Shown: positions 1 through 7,762, counted from the stretch's first letter. The stretch: DNA of 64,000 nucleotides from an uncultured Eubacteriales bacterium (GCA_958402445.1 CATXTO010000004.1:60790-124789); one strand, 5' to 3'. Translations and numbers: made by a program. Notes: generated by a model not told the origin, from the letters alone.

Positions 1-376
1 AGGGGCGGTTCTGCCCCTTTTCCGCGTTGCGGCGGAGCTTCTCTCCCAGAAGCTCCCGTACCGCGGGGGCAAAAGCGGAAACCCCTTTCCTGCTTTTGCA
101 GTCCGTGGCAATGGCCTTCAGGCCCTGCCGGCGGAACGCCCTGCACCAGGCCTGGGTCACCGCCGGGTCCGCCAAATCCATTCGGTTCAGAAGAATTAGA
201 CGGGGCTTTTCCTTGCAGATGGCAGCCAGGTCCGGATTCCGGCTGGAAACCGGAATTCTGGCGTCCAGCAGCTCACACACCGCGTCCACCAGCTTGAGGT
301 CCTGCTCCATCTGCCGACGCGTTTTGGTCATATGACCCGGGTACCACTGAATGCCGGGCCCTTGCTGTTCTGTCAT
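1..376 (-). CDS. rbgA: Ribosome biogenesis GTPase YlqF/RbgA, N-terminal part (runs off window start)
   Basis: About 125 N-terminal residues are present; the rest lies beyond base 1. Translating the minus strand from the ATG at 376 gives IQWYPGHMTKTRR near residue 10, then a LVDAVCELLDARIPVSSRNP block and LILLNRMDLADP, the permuted G4 (N-K/R-x-D) end of the circularly permuted GTPase. This is the signature of RbgA, which acts in late 50S subunit assembly. An AGGAG-like site lies 7 bases before the start. It follows lepB by about 31 bases on the same strand, the usual Firmicutes lepB-rbgA order, so the two are probably co-transcribed. The G1 and G3 motifs are not in view. Confidence 0.93.
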   Translation of the reverse strand, partial: MTEQQGPGIQWYPGHMTKTRRQMEQDLKLVDAVCELLDARIPVSSRNPDLAAICKEKPRLILLNRMDLADPAVTQAWCRAFRRQGLKAIATDCKSRKGVSAFAPAVRELLGEKLRRNAEKGQNRP

Positions 377-407
377 AGCTTCGCTCCTATTTCGTCTGAC
401 ATCCGCT

Positions 408-1070
408 TCAAGAGATCACACCGATGCGCCCAAAGGTCCGGGTCTGCGTCCGCTCGTCATAGCCGGGCAGCATCAAAAACACAACCTTTCCCAGAACATA
501 ACGGGTATCCACCTGTCCGATCAGGGATAAGCGGCTGTCATAGGAGTCGTTTCGGTTATCCCCTAAAAGGAAGACATGACCCTGGTCCACCGTCAGCGGG
601 AACGTAACGCCCCGCTCGTAAAATTGATTATGCGTCGGCTCAAAAATATAGTCTTCTTCCAAAGCCGCGCCGTCCACATAGACGACGCCCTGCTCAAAAT
701 CAATATCCACCGTCTGCCCCGCTGTGGCGATGACCCGCTTGACAATGGGCTCCTCGTCAAAAGTAGGGACACGGGCAACCACAATATCGCCCGGTTCAAT
801 ATCGCGGTAAAAAACATTGCTGAGCAGCGTGACATAATCTCGATCCACCAGCGTCGGGTACATAGACGAGCCGGAAACCGAAACCACCCGCAGCGCAAAT
901 ACAAAAAATATGGTCACAAAAGCTAAAATGTACACCAAATCATGAAGAAGCGTGTAGCAGTCCACTGCAAAGGAGCCCTTTTTCTTTTTGGTGGATGTGG
1001 ATTCCTCCTGAGAAATCGGTACGGCTTCCTCCTGGTCATTCGTCACGGCATCGTTTTGTTCATGCTCCAT
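408..1070 (-). CDS. lepB: Type I signal peptidase (SPase I)
   Basis: Membrane-bound serine protease that removes signal peptides from secreted proteins. After an acidic cytoplasmic N-terminus and a KKKK stretch comes one membrane segment (about residues 40-60). Box B follows as SGSSMYPTL with catalytic Ser69, then box D with the general-base Lys111 in IVKRVIATAG, and box E as GDNRNDSYDSR. The protein is 220 aa, normal for Gram-positive SipS-type enzymes. I chose the ATG at 1070 because the AAAAGG element sits about 10 bases upstream; a TTG at 1079 is in frame but too close to it. It lies just upstream of rbgA on the same strand. Confidence 0.96.
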   Translation of the reverse strand: MEHEQNDAVTNDQEEAVPISQEESTSTKKKKGSFAVDCYTLLHDLVYILAFVTIFFVFALRVVSVSGSSMYPTLVDRDYVTLLSNVFYRDIEPGDIVVARVPTFDEEPIVKRVIATAGQTVDIDFEQGVVYVDGAALEEDYIFEPTHNQFYERGVTFPLTVDQGHVFLLGDNRNDSYDSRLSLIGQVDTRYVLGKVVFLMLPGYDERTQTRTFGRIGVIS

Positions 1071-1421
1071 TGCAATCAATCCTTTTATTTTTATATGGTA
1101 TCTAAAAAACGCGATTGCTGAGGCCTGCCCTTTGGCATGCGCTCATTTTACTGCGCCATTGCCTGCAGGCGGCGGTACAGTCCTCGGTTTTCTGCAAATC
1201 AAAGTTCTTTTTATTATACACACAAATCCCGAATAAAAAAAGGGGGGAATTCTCTTTTTTTCCATGGAATGCAAGGGACGTACGCCACACCCCGGGATCG
1301 GGTTGCCCCGCCGGGATTCCGACATGCGGCTCCGCTCCATGATTTTTGGCCTGTCCCGTCGGAAATCGGCATACATGGGGACTTGCAGTCGGGAATAGAG
1401 TGTTAATACGGAGGTGAGGAA
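1071..1421. other. Divergent intergenic region lepB / sigK
   Basis: This 351 bp gap separates lepB (minus) from sigK (plus) and must hold both promoters. Short reading frames on both strands have no ribosome binding site and no recognisable protein. CATACATG at 1372-1379 resembles a sporulation sigma-E/sigma-K -10 element about 45 bases before sigK, but I see no convincing -35 partner, so it is only a hint. Confidence 0.4.
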
Positions 1422-2111
1422 ATGATCTCTGCTGCGGCGTGGCTTATGCTGAGCAGCATGCTCTATTCCCTCCGCCTCAGCTCAGGCAGCTTTCCGAAGC
1501 CTCTAACAGCAAAAGAAGAGCGGGAGTACCTAGAGCGTGCGGCGGCAGGAGACCTAGAGGCCCGAAACGTCCTGATTGAGCGAAACCTCAGGCTGGTGGC
1601 ACATATCATGAAAAAATACTACGCCCAGGCTTCGGACCAGGAGGACTTGATTTCCATCGGCACCATTGGGTTAATCAAGGCCGTGTCCACCTTTGACCAG
1701 AGCAAAGGAATTCGGTTGGCTACCTATGCGGCCCGGTGTGTAGAAAATGAAATTCTCATGTACTTCCGCAGTCAAAAGAAAAGTGCCACGGATGTATCTC
1801 TGTCAGATTATATTGAAACCGGCAAGGATGGGACCGCCCTCTCCCTCATGGACGTGGTTTGTGAAGACGACGACCTATTTGACCAGATCAGTACCCGGGA
1901 GAGCACCCGGCAGCTCCGGCAGCTCATCACCCAGGTCCTGGACGAACGGGAGCGCAAGGTTTTAACCCTGCGATATGGACTCGACGGCCGCGCACCGCTC
2001 CCCCAGCGGGAGGTTGCGCTTCAATGCGGCATCAGCCGGTCCTATGTATCCCGTCTGGAGAAAAAGGCGCTGGAGAAATTAAAAAAGGAATTTGAAAAGG
2101 TAGAAAAATAA
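1422..2111 (+). CDS. sigK: RNA polymerase sporulation sigma factor sigma-K
   Basis: Late mother-cell sigma factor that drives coat and cortex gene expression. The 229 aa protein starts with a hydrophobic pro-like segment (about residues 1-22), then FPKPLTAKEEREYLE, region 2 with RNVLIERNLRLVAHIMKKY and EDLISIGTIGLIKAV, the TYAARCVENEILMYFR block, and region 4 with QREVALQCGISRSYVSRLEKKAL. These match SigK closely. The gene is one continuous frame, so no skin-type element interrupts it. A strong GGAGGTGAGG site precedes the ATG. The N-terminal segment suggests a pro-sequence needing proteolytic activation, as in Bacillus. An intrinsic terminator follows. Confidence 0.95.
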   Translation: MISAAAWLMLSSMLYSLRLSSGSFPKPLTAKEEREYLERAAAGDLEARNVLIERNLRLVAHIMKKYYAQASDQEDLISIGTIGLIKAVSTFDQSKGIRLATYAARCVENEILMYFRSQKKSATDVSLSDYIETGKDGTALSLMDVVCEDDDLFDQISTRESTRQLRQLITQVLDERERKVLTLRYGLDGRAPLPQREVALQCGISRSYVSRLEKKALEKLKKEFEKVEK

Positions 2112-2124
2112 GAAATCATTTTGT

Positions 2125-2156
2125 GCCCGGGGTTATGACCTCGGGCGCTTTTTTAT
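2125..2156 (+). terminator. Intrinsic terminator after sigK
   Basis: Stem GCCCGGGGT / ACCTCGGGC with a 4-base loop, followed by GCTTTTTTAT, begins 14 bases after the sigK stop codon. Confidence 0.85.
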
Positions 2157-2324
2157 CCAAAAACGCATGGCGTTTGGACCCAATATACAAGGAATTTTTT
2201 GAAATTGGATATTCCAGCTCTTTTCGCAAAAACCAAATGCATCGATATCCCGGACACATGTTGTCATAAAAAAACAGGACAGGTTTTCATATAGCTGGTA
2301 CAATAGGTAGCAAGGAGGGATGAT

Positions 2325-3731
2325 ATGAACTGGATCAACATCGTACAGAAGTCGCTGAACTATATAGAGGACCACTTGCTGGAAAACCTCAACGCCGAAA
2401 TGGTCGCAAAAAGCATGTTTACATCCAGCGCTTATTTTCAAAAAATATTCCGGATTGTAACGGGCTTTACCGTTAGTGATTACATCCGGAACCGCAGACT
2501 CTCGCTTGCCGGAGAAGAATTTGCAACGAGTAGAATCAAGGTGATTGATGCGGCGTTGAAATTTGGTTATGAATCGCCGGAAAGCTTTACAAAGGCGTTT
2601 ACTCGCTTTCACGGGGTGACGCCGTCCGCCGTTCAAAAGTTTTCCGGCAAAGTGAACTACTTTTCTCCCATGAATATACAAATCAATGTGGAAGGTGGCT
2701 TTATTATGTCTCGCAGACTGATACCGAACGTGGAAAAGCTATATGAAAACAGGGCGGAAAACTATATGTTTCCAAGCTGTATGTGTTCCGCGATGTCCGC
2801 GCTGAACGAAGAAAAGGCCTATGACTTTTCTTTTTTTGCCGGTGTGACAGGGGATTTTTTTACGCAGATATGGCTGGAACCAAAATGGCGCTATAACGAC
2901 TCCTACTCAAATGTATGCAAAGATACACAGCTTCCCATTCAATACGCCTTTGACGCTTGCGGTTACGATTATTCCTATATAACCCGCAGGGAAATTCAAA
3001 ATAACAAAGCTGAATATACAAAAAGGATTGTGGAATCCATCGACAAGGGCTTGCCTGTATTGACTTTTGGAATCGTGGGGCCGCCGGTATGCTCGATTAT
3101 CTGCGGCTATTCCGACAATGGCGAAGTCTTGATCGGCTGGTCCCAGTTTACCGGTGAAACGACAGAAGACAAAATATTCGATCACGTGTTTTCGGAGAAT
3201 TATTTTCAAGTGCGAGACGGCTTGGAGCATTCCGAGGCATTGATCTTTTTCGGGCAGAAAAAGGATCGGCAAACAATCGGTGAGAATATCAAGAGATCCA
3301 TTTTGAACTTCCCAGCACTGGCGTCCATGCAATCCACTGCTGAAGTTTCCTTCGGCAAGAAGGCATTTGACGCCTGGGCGGATTCCCTGCTATGCGATGC
3401 ATACTTTCAAAAGGAAGAGCAGCTTGTGCAACCGCTGGACACCTATCGGAGCTGTGTTGTACAAACAGGGACGAATATGCACTATATGGATTCCTATCTG
3501 GCAAGGGCCTTGGAATTAGGCCCGGAACTGTCTGCGCAAATCAAAGGGTTACGGCTCTTATTTAAAAAAGAAAAGGAGGCCTTTGAGAAGCTGATTGAAC
3601 TGCAAGGCGGCTATTTCTTTGAACAAGACAGAACCGCTTTATTAAACAAAGCGTTCAGAACCGCCCTTTCTCAGCAGGTGGCGGAAGTTGGGCGTTTGTA
3701 TGAGGAAGCCGCCCAGTTTCTTTCTGATTGA
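2325..3731 (+). CDS. AraC-family HTH regulator fused to a BtrH/C39-like domain
   Basis: 468 aa. Residues 1-105 are a two-HTH AraC/XylS DNA-binding domain placed at the N-terminus, with AEMVAKSMFTSSAYFQKIFR and the closing VIDAALKFGYESPESFTKAFTRFHGVTP. A short MNIQINVEGGF linker leads to about 340 residues resembling butirosin-biosynthesis BtrH N-terminal/C39-like papain-fold proteins, with a FPSCMCSAM block (Cys152, Cys154) and GLPVLTFGIVGPPVCSIICGY. Known: BtrH-type domains handle acyl-thioester or peptide chemistry. Inferred: here it probably senses or processes a small molecule and controls the HTH. GGAGGGATGAT precedes the ATG. It converges on the TIR-STING-like gene. Base composition is more AT-rich than sigK, hinting at acquisition. 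Confidence 0.75.
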   Translation: MNWINIVQKSLNYIEDHLLENLNAEMVAKSMFTSSAYFQKIFRIVTGFTVSDYIRNRRLSLAGEEFATSRIKVIDAALKFGYESPESFTKAFTRFHGVTPSAVQKFSGKVNYFSPMNIQINVEGGFIMSRRLIPNVEKLYENRAENYMFPSCMCSAMSALNEEKAYDFSFFAGVTGDFFTQIWLEPKWRYNDSYSNVCKDTQLPIQYAFDACGYDYSYITRREIQNNKAEYTKRIVESIDKGLPVLTFGIVGPPVCSIICGYSDNGEVLIGWSQFTGETTEDKIFDHVFSENYFQVRDGLEHSEALIFFGQKKDRQTIGENIKRSILNFPALASMQSTAEVSFGKKAFDAWADSLLCDAYFQKEEQLVQPLDTYRSCVVQTGTNMHYMDSYLARALELGPELSAQIKGLRLLFKKEKEAFEKLIELQGGYFFEQDRTALLNKAFRTALSQQVAEVGRLYEEAAQFLSD

Positions 3732-3847
3732 AGCGGACCAACGCATGCAAGCCCTGCTCCCCTTTCGCGGCGGCGTAGTCGGTTTCCCTGTAAGCGCCCT
3801 GCCATAAAGTGCGGCGCAGGCCCCGCTTACCCCCACCCGGGTGCGAT

Positions 3848-4807
3848 TCAGCAGCGCGCGGGGACCCGCGCCGCGAACTGGCTCTCCTGGACGAAGACGA
3901 CCACGCTGGACGCGTAGGCGTTTTCCTGCACAAGATTCTGCAGCGTGGTAAAAAAATTTGAGATTTCCCGCCGCTCGCATTGCACGAACTGCTCCGGCCG
4001 GCCCAGGAAGTCCTGACCCAGGAACAGGCCCACAGCAATTTTGGAGGTACTCAGACACAGGGGCAGATCCACGATGTGGAACCTCCCCTCCTCCGCGCTG
4101 TAGGCCGTATAGGCTCGCAGGGTGCCGTGGAGCGCGGGTATTGTGACGTTTTGCAGACCGTGCTGCTCCGTCAGGCGTTCCATCCGGGTTTTGAGGTCCG
4201 TCTGGAGCTGCGGCGGCACTAAAATGACGATCTGATTTTGGCCGGCCTCAAAGGGGTATCGGGCCCCCGCCACGGCGATTTCCTTCTCCCGCTGCAGCAC
4301 GGCGCACAGGGGCTGCAAAAAATTGGTATAGTATCCAATGGCGCTGGATGTGGAGGGCAGCAGGGATATCCGGGACATGGTGCACTCCTCGAAAATCTTC
4401 CGCTTTATTTGCTCGCAGAACGCCGACAGGCCGTCGTCCTTTTGAAAAAAAGACACCGTGATCCCGGCCCAGTCGGAGGGAATCCGCACGCCCTGCTCCA
4501 ACAGAATAAAGGTACGCTTCCGCCCGATGGTGCCGGTAAACAGTCCGTATTCAAACAGGACGTTATCCCGCATCACCGGGTATCGCTTTTTCCGAATGAA
4601 GGCTTTGTCGTCCTTCGTAGCCACTAAAATGGCAAAGTCGAACATAACCGCCTTTTTGCACAGGTTATCGAAAGCGGAGACGTTAAGATCAAAAAAGTTG
4701 CCGCACCAAAGGGTGCACTCCGCCGCCTCCGCCAGCGCCCGTTGGACCTTCTCCGCGATTTGCCTGCCCTCTTTCGAGGAACCAATAAAAACGCTGCTCT
4801 TTTCCAT
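3848..4807 (-). CDS. TIR-STING-like protein (Cap12-type, no CD-NTase nearby)
   Basis: 319 aa. Residues 1-145 are a CBASS-type TIR-like domain: SSVFIGSSKEGRQIA at the N-terminus, DFAILVATKDD, then RDNVLFEYGLFTGTIGR, whose Glu86 is at the position expected of the NADase catalytic Glu. Residues about 150-319 look like the bacterial STING cyclic-dinucleotide fold: SSAIGYYTNFLQPL, NQIVILVPPQLQ, a lid region around Arg231, HIVDLPLCL (Asp247) and REISNFFTTL. Known: bacterial TIR-STING binds c-di-GMP, forms filaments and destroys NAD+ to stop phage. Start taken at ATG 4807, 4 bases after AAAGGAGC; an upstream in-frame start lacks such a site. No cyclase or second CBASS gene adjoins it. The STING assignment rests on pattern recognition; the TIR half is firmer. 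Confidence 0.66.
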   Translation of the reverse strand: MEKSSVFIGSSKEGRQIAEKVQRALAEAAECTLWCGNFFDLNVSAFDNLCKKAVMFDFAILVATKDDKAFIRKKRYPVMRDNVLFEYGLFTGTIGRKRTFILLEQGVRIPSDWAGITVSFFQKDDGLSAFCEQIKRKIFEECTMSRISLLPSTSSAIGYYTNFLQPLCAVLQREKEIAVAGARYPFEAGQNQIVILVPPQLQTDLKTRMERLTEQHGLQNVTIPALHGTLRAYTAYSAEEGRFHIVDLPLCLSTSKIAVGLFLGQDFLGRPEQFVQCERREISNFFTTLQNLVQENAYASSVVVFVQESQFAARVPARC

Positions 4808-4882
4808 ACGCGCTCCTTTCTCCTGGCAAGATGCCTGCCAGACCCCTGGGTTGCCAACCAAATTATCCCTTTTTTCTTAAAG

Positions 4883-4910
4883 ATGTCCCCAAATACGACT
4901 TTGGGGACAT
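4883..4910. promoter_or_regulatory. Palindrome in the promoter region of the TIR-STING-like gene
   Basis: Perfect 11 bp inverted repeat ATGTCCCCAAA / TTTGGGGACAT with a 6 bp loop, about 75 bp upstream of the start codon. On the minus strand it abuts a GATAAT -10-like hexamer (4870-4865) at -35 distance. No U-tract follows in the direction of the gene, so an operator is more likely than a terminator. Confidence 0.45.
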
Positions 4911-5015
4911 GGTATTAAATGGGAGCTATTTAATTGGAAGCGCAAAAAGGCGGCGTATTTTTTCTTTTTTCCGCAAACAACCGCTAAATTTGCGAAAAAA
5001 ACTTAAAAAGAGCTC

Positions 5016-5044
5016 TTGCGCGAAAGGAAAATTCAGACTATACT
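5016..5044 (+). promoter_or_regulatory. Sigma-A-type promoter of the sigma/DUF4367 operon
   Basis: TTGCGC (5016-5021), a 17 bp spacer and TATACT (5039-5044), about 50 bases before the sigma factor start. Confidence 0.6.
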
Positions 5045-5102
5045 AGACTTGAGAGAAAACAACCGAAGTTGGTAGCTTATTAAGGAGAGGGTGAGGCTGA
5101 AG

Positions 5103-5627
5103 ATGGCGCTAAATGAAGAAGAAAGTCGTTATGTAGAGGAGCTGTATACCCAGTGTTTTCATTCCATGTATGTCTTTGCGAGGAAGCTGACCAGTAGCAA
5201 TTCCATGGCGGAGGAGGCGGTGCAGTGTACCTTTGAGGTTGTTTGCGAAAAGCTGGACAAAGTCAGAAGTTCGGACAATCCCCCGGGTTACATAGTGGCA
5301 ATCCTCAGAAACGTGGTGAAAAACATGAACCGCGCTCGGGCCAGGCTCAACGGCACAATGGTCAATCTGATGAGCTTGGAGGGATTCCCCGACACGCTGA
5401 CCTTTGAGCAGGCAATCGACCCGGAAATCTTCTTTTACAACCTGATGACCCATGAGGAGTTCGAGATGCTCACGCGGGTGGCGTTGGACGGCTATACCAT
5501 AGGTCAGACCGCAGAGGAATTCGGCATATCCCTGGAGGCCTGCAAAAAACGGATCCAACGACTGAAGGAGCGGATCAAAAAGGCCCTGCAGGAGCATGAC
5601 GAGCAGGAGCAAGACGAAAATGAGTGA
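5103..5627 (+). CDS. Sigma-70 family (ECF-like) RNA polymerase sigma factor
   Basis: 174 aa from the ATG at 5103; a GTG at 5091 is an alternative and the ribosome site AAGGAGAGGGTGAGG could serve either. Region 2 is YTQCFHSMYVFARKLTSSNSMAEEAVQCTFEVVCEKL followed by PPGYIVAILRNVVKNMNRARAR; region 4 is the C-terminal GYTIGQTAEEFGISLEACKKRIQRLKERIK helix-turn-helix. The spacing and absence of region 3 fit ECF-like factors. It heads an operon with a DUF4367 membrane protein and a secreted protein, the usual sigma/anti-sigma pairing. The acidic tail (EHDEQEQDENE) is unusual. The inducing signal cannot be read from sequence. Confidence 0.8.
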   Translation: MALNEEESRYVEELYTQCFHSMYVFARKLTSSNSMAEEAVQCTFEVVCEKLDKVRSSDNPPGYIVAILRNVVKNMNRARARLNGTMVNLMSLEGFPDTLTFEQAIDPEIFFYNLMTHEEFEMLTRVALDGYTIGQTAEEFGISLEACKKRIQRLKERIKKALQEHDEQEQDENE

Positions 5628-5655
5628 CAAAGTGGGACTTTTTTTCAGGAAGCCG

Positions 5656-5696
5656 TGTCCACTTTTCGTGTTGTGGAAACACATATAGTGTAAGGG
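5656..5696 (+). promoter_or_regulatory. 41 bp conserved non-coding element, copy A
   Basis: Starts TGTCCACTTTT and ends ACACATATAGTGTAAGGG. It matches copy B at 7763-7803 ungapped at 30 of 41 positions by my alignment. It lies between the sigma factor and the DUF4367 gene, 10 bases before the latter's start, so it may be an internal promoter recognised by the sigma factor encoded just upstream. Confidence 0.5.
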
Positions 5697-5706
5697 GGGA
5701 AACTAC

Positions 5707-6678
5707 ATGCCAGAAAACAACGAGTTCCATAATCGGTACGAAGTCTACGATCGGATGAGCACCGAGTCGCTGAACGCCATCTTAGAGCTAGAGGCACGGC
5801 TGGATTGCGACGGCGAACTCGATTCGGACACGATTGCGTACATTGCGGGGGTGATCGCGAAAAGAGAAGAACAGGCGCAGACCCAGAGTCTTCCGGACGT
5901 GCAGGCCGCGTGGCAAGCCTTCCAGAAGAATTATCTCTCCAACCCGGGCATCGGCGCGTCGCTTTACAATTTTGACGAGGACGACGCCGAGTTTGCAGCG
6001 GACCTCATGCTTGGCACAACGCCGGACGGCAAGCGGATCGACCTGTGCAGCGCTTTGGAGCAGCAGACCTCGGTTCCCCCAAAAAAGCGCCGCAGGCCCA
6101 TTGCGGTTTTTGGTCGTGTGGCGGCAATCTTCGCGGCGGTTCTGTTGGTGGGCACCGTTACGGCGTATGCGCTTGGCGGAGTCGCTTTCCGGCAGGCCGT
6201 GGGACATTGGTTCCAGGACGTCTTTTTCTTCCATGAGGAAGGTCGCTCTGGACCCGGCGACCCCTCGACAAAGCCGGTCGTGGCCGGTCCCTATTCCAGT
6301 TTGCAGGATGCTCTAGATGCCTATCAGATTACTACGCCATTGGCTCCAAAGTGGTTTCCCGAGGGGTATGAATTAAAAAACATTGATGTATTTGATGAAC
6401 CAGTGGGGTTAAGTTTTTTAATTACATATTCTAAATCTGAATCTAATATCATTGAAATTACCATTGTAGAAATTTTAGATTCTAGTAGGATGAGAACCTT
6501 TGAAAAAAACAGCGCAGAGGTAACAGTATCGGTAGTTAACGGTATCGAACATTATATCATGGCGAATACGAACGGTCTGTGTGCTGCGTGGAACAATGGC
6601 GTGTATGAATGCATGATCACCGGCAATGTTTCTCAGGTAGAGCTGCAAAAGATGATTAATTCAATATACAAGGGGTAG
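5707..6678 (+). CDS. DUF4367-containing, single-pass anti-sigma-like protein
   Basis: 323 aa. A cytoplasmic acidic N-terminal 130 residues is followed by KKRRRPIAVF, one membrane helix at about residues 136-155 (AIFAAVLLVGTVTAYALGG), and an extracytoplasmic domain. The C-terminal half (YQITTPLAPKWFPEGYELKNIDVF, then a beta-rich region and a short conserved tail) fits DUF4367, which is commonly encoded beside ECF-like sigma factors. Inferred role: sequesters the preceding sigma factor and releases it on an envelope signal. AGGGGGGAAACTAC precedes the ATG. From about 6340 the DNA becomes markedly AT-richer than the 5' half of the same gene, so the sensor half may have been swapped by recombination. 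Confidence 0.72.
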   Translation: MPENNEFHNRYEVYDRMSTESLNAILELEARLDCDGELDSDTIAYIAGVIAKREEQAQTQSLPDVQAAWQAFQKNYLSNPGIGASLYNFDEDDAEFAADLMLGTTPDGKRIDLCSALEQQTSVPPKKRRRPIAVFGRVAAIFAAVLLVGTVTAYALGGVAFRQAVGHWFQDVFFFHEEGRSGPGDPSTKPVVAGPYSSLQDALDAYQITTPLAPKWFPEGYELKNIDVFDEPVGLSFLITYSKSESNIIEITIVEILDSSRMRTFEKNSAEVTVSVVNGIEHYIMANTNGLCAAWNNGVYECMITGNVSQVELQKMINSIYKG

Positions 6679-6685
6679 TAACTAT

Positions 6686-7126
6686 ATGACAAAGCGCGTT
6701 AACCGTGTGGTAGCGGTACTTCTATTATTTGCAATTTGTTTGTCTCCTGTTGTGACGACGGCGTCCGCCTCAGCAAAAGCCAGCGCATATCTGAGTTCGT
6801 ACTCTACGTACATGCGTGCAAATGGCGGCGGCAACGTCTCCGTGTGGTTTGAGGTATACGGGACTGGCCCCATGGATAGCATTGGCGCTACGACGGTACA
6901 GCTTCAAGAATCCACGGACGGCGGCAGTACTTTTACTACCATCAAGCGGTTCAGCTACTTAAATTACTCGACAATGCTGAAACAAGACAAGTCAGGTTGG
7001 CTTTCCAGCGTTAGCTATCAGGGCGTGGCGGGCCGCTACTATCAGGCCTATGTGACGGTGTACGCCGCCAAGGACGGCGTCAGCGATTCCCGCACGATCT
7101 TCGCCAGCAAAATCAGGGCGACCTAG
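6686..7126 (+). CDS. Small secreted DUF6147-like protein
   Basis: 146 aa with a clear Sec signal peptide (VVAVLLLFAICLSPVV, cleavage probably after ASASA near residue 30). The mature part is Ser/Thr/Tyr-rich and beta-strand-like, containing VSVWFEVYGTGPMDSIGATT and QESTDGGSTFTTIKRF, which resembles DUF6147 proteins common in Clostridia. It starts 7 bases after the DUF4367 stop, with AAGGGG as ribosome site, so it belongs to the sigma operon and is a likely output or part of its sensing loop. The function is unknown. No terminator is evident directly after it. Confidence 0.7.
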   Translation: MTKRVNRVVAVLLLFAICLSPVVTTASASAKASAYLSSYSTYMRANGGGNVSVWFEVYGTGPMDSIGATTVQLQESTDGGSTFTTIKRFSYLNYSTMLKQDKSGWLSSVSYQGVAGRYYQAYVTVYAAKDGVSDSRTIFASKIRAT

Positions 7127-7264
7127 AGTTCTCTTTTCTTGATAAAGAGCGGTTACTTGTGTAGAGGGGCATAAAGCAGCCGCTTTTTATAGTCCCCAGC
7201 GCTGGGCCGGGATGTGGCGACGCCGCGTTCCGGCCCGGTTGCGTTTCTGGCGGGCAGGCAATGT

Positions 7265-7630
7265 ACCAGTTGTATGGCCCTTCCCCGGGCGTGCAAAGCA
7301 CGCCCCTACAGGAACCCCTTCCGACATGCGGTTGTAGGGAACGACCGTTGGTCGTTCCGCAGGAGCGCAAAGCGCGCCCCTACGGGAACCCTGCCGACAT
7401 GCGGTTGTAGGAAACGACCGTTGGCCGTTCCCCGGGCGTGCAAAGCACGCCCCTACGAATCCCCTTCTAATCATTTGGTTGTAGGGAACAACCTTTGGTC
7501 GCTTCCCGGGCGCGCAAAGCGCGCCCCTACAGGACCCCCTGCCAATCATGCGGTTGTAGGGAACGACCGTTGGCCGTTCCCCGGGCGCGCGAAGCGCACC
7601 ATTACGCCCCCCGTCGGTCATACGGTTGGC
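7265..7630. repeat. Tandem array of a 73-75 bp dual-hairpin repeat (about 4.5 copies)
   Basis: The anchor CAAAGC (CGAAGC in the last unit) falls at 7294, 7368, 7441, 7515 and 7590, giving periods of 74, 73, 74 and 75 bp. Each unit carries two short palindromes: GGGCGTGC-AAA-GCACGCCC followed by CCTAC, and GTAGGGAACGACC-GTT-GGTCGTTCC. The last unit is degenerate. Open frames across it are low-complexity artefacts. Single or inverted relatives occur at 23584-23618, 48010-48230 and 49790-49842, so this is a dispersed genomic repeat family. Confidence 0.85.
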
Positions 7631-7762
7631 ACGCCCTATGTCATTAAGGCGGGTTTGCGTCTCTAAAGGCGGCTCTTGGCTTCTGACCGAGGAGCAAATT
7701 TCACCGTCCCAGGCCCCGAAATTGGTGGCTTTAAAAAATTTTTTAAAAAAATTTGTTTTTTA

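Noticed and set aside
27..335. Plus-strand open frames over rbgA and lepB
   Set aside because: They are antisense shadows; the minus strand encodes conserved RbgA and SPase I.
7265..7630. Possible CRISPR array
   Set aside because: Units repeat along their whole length with no unique spacers, and no cas genes are near.
7187..7666. Arg/Pro-rich proteins over the tandem repeat
   Set aside because: The periodic peptide simply mirrors the 74 bp DNA repeat in both strands; no start signals.
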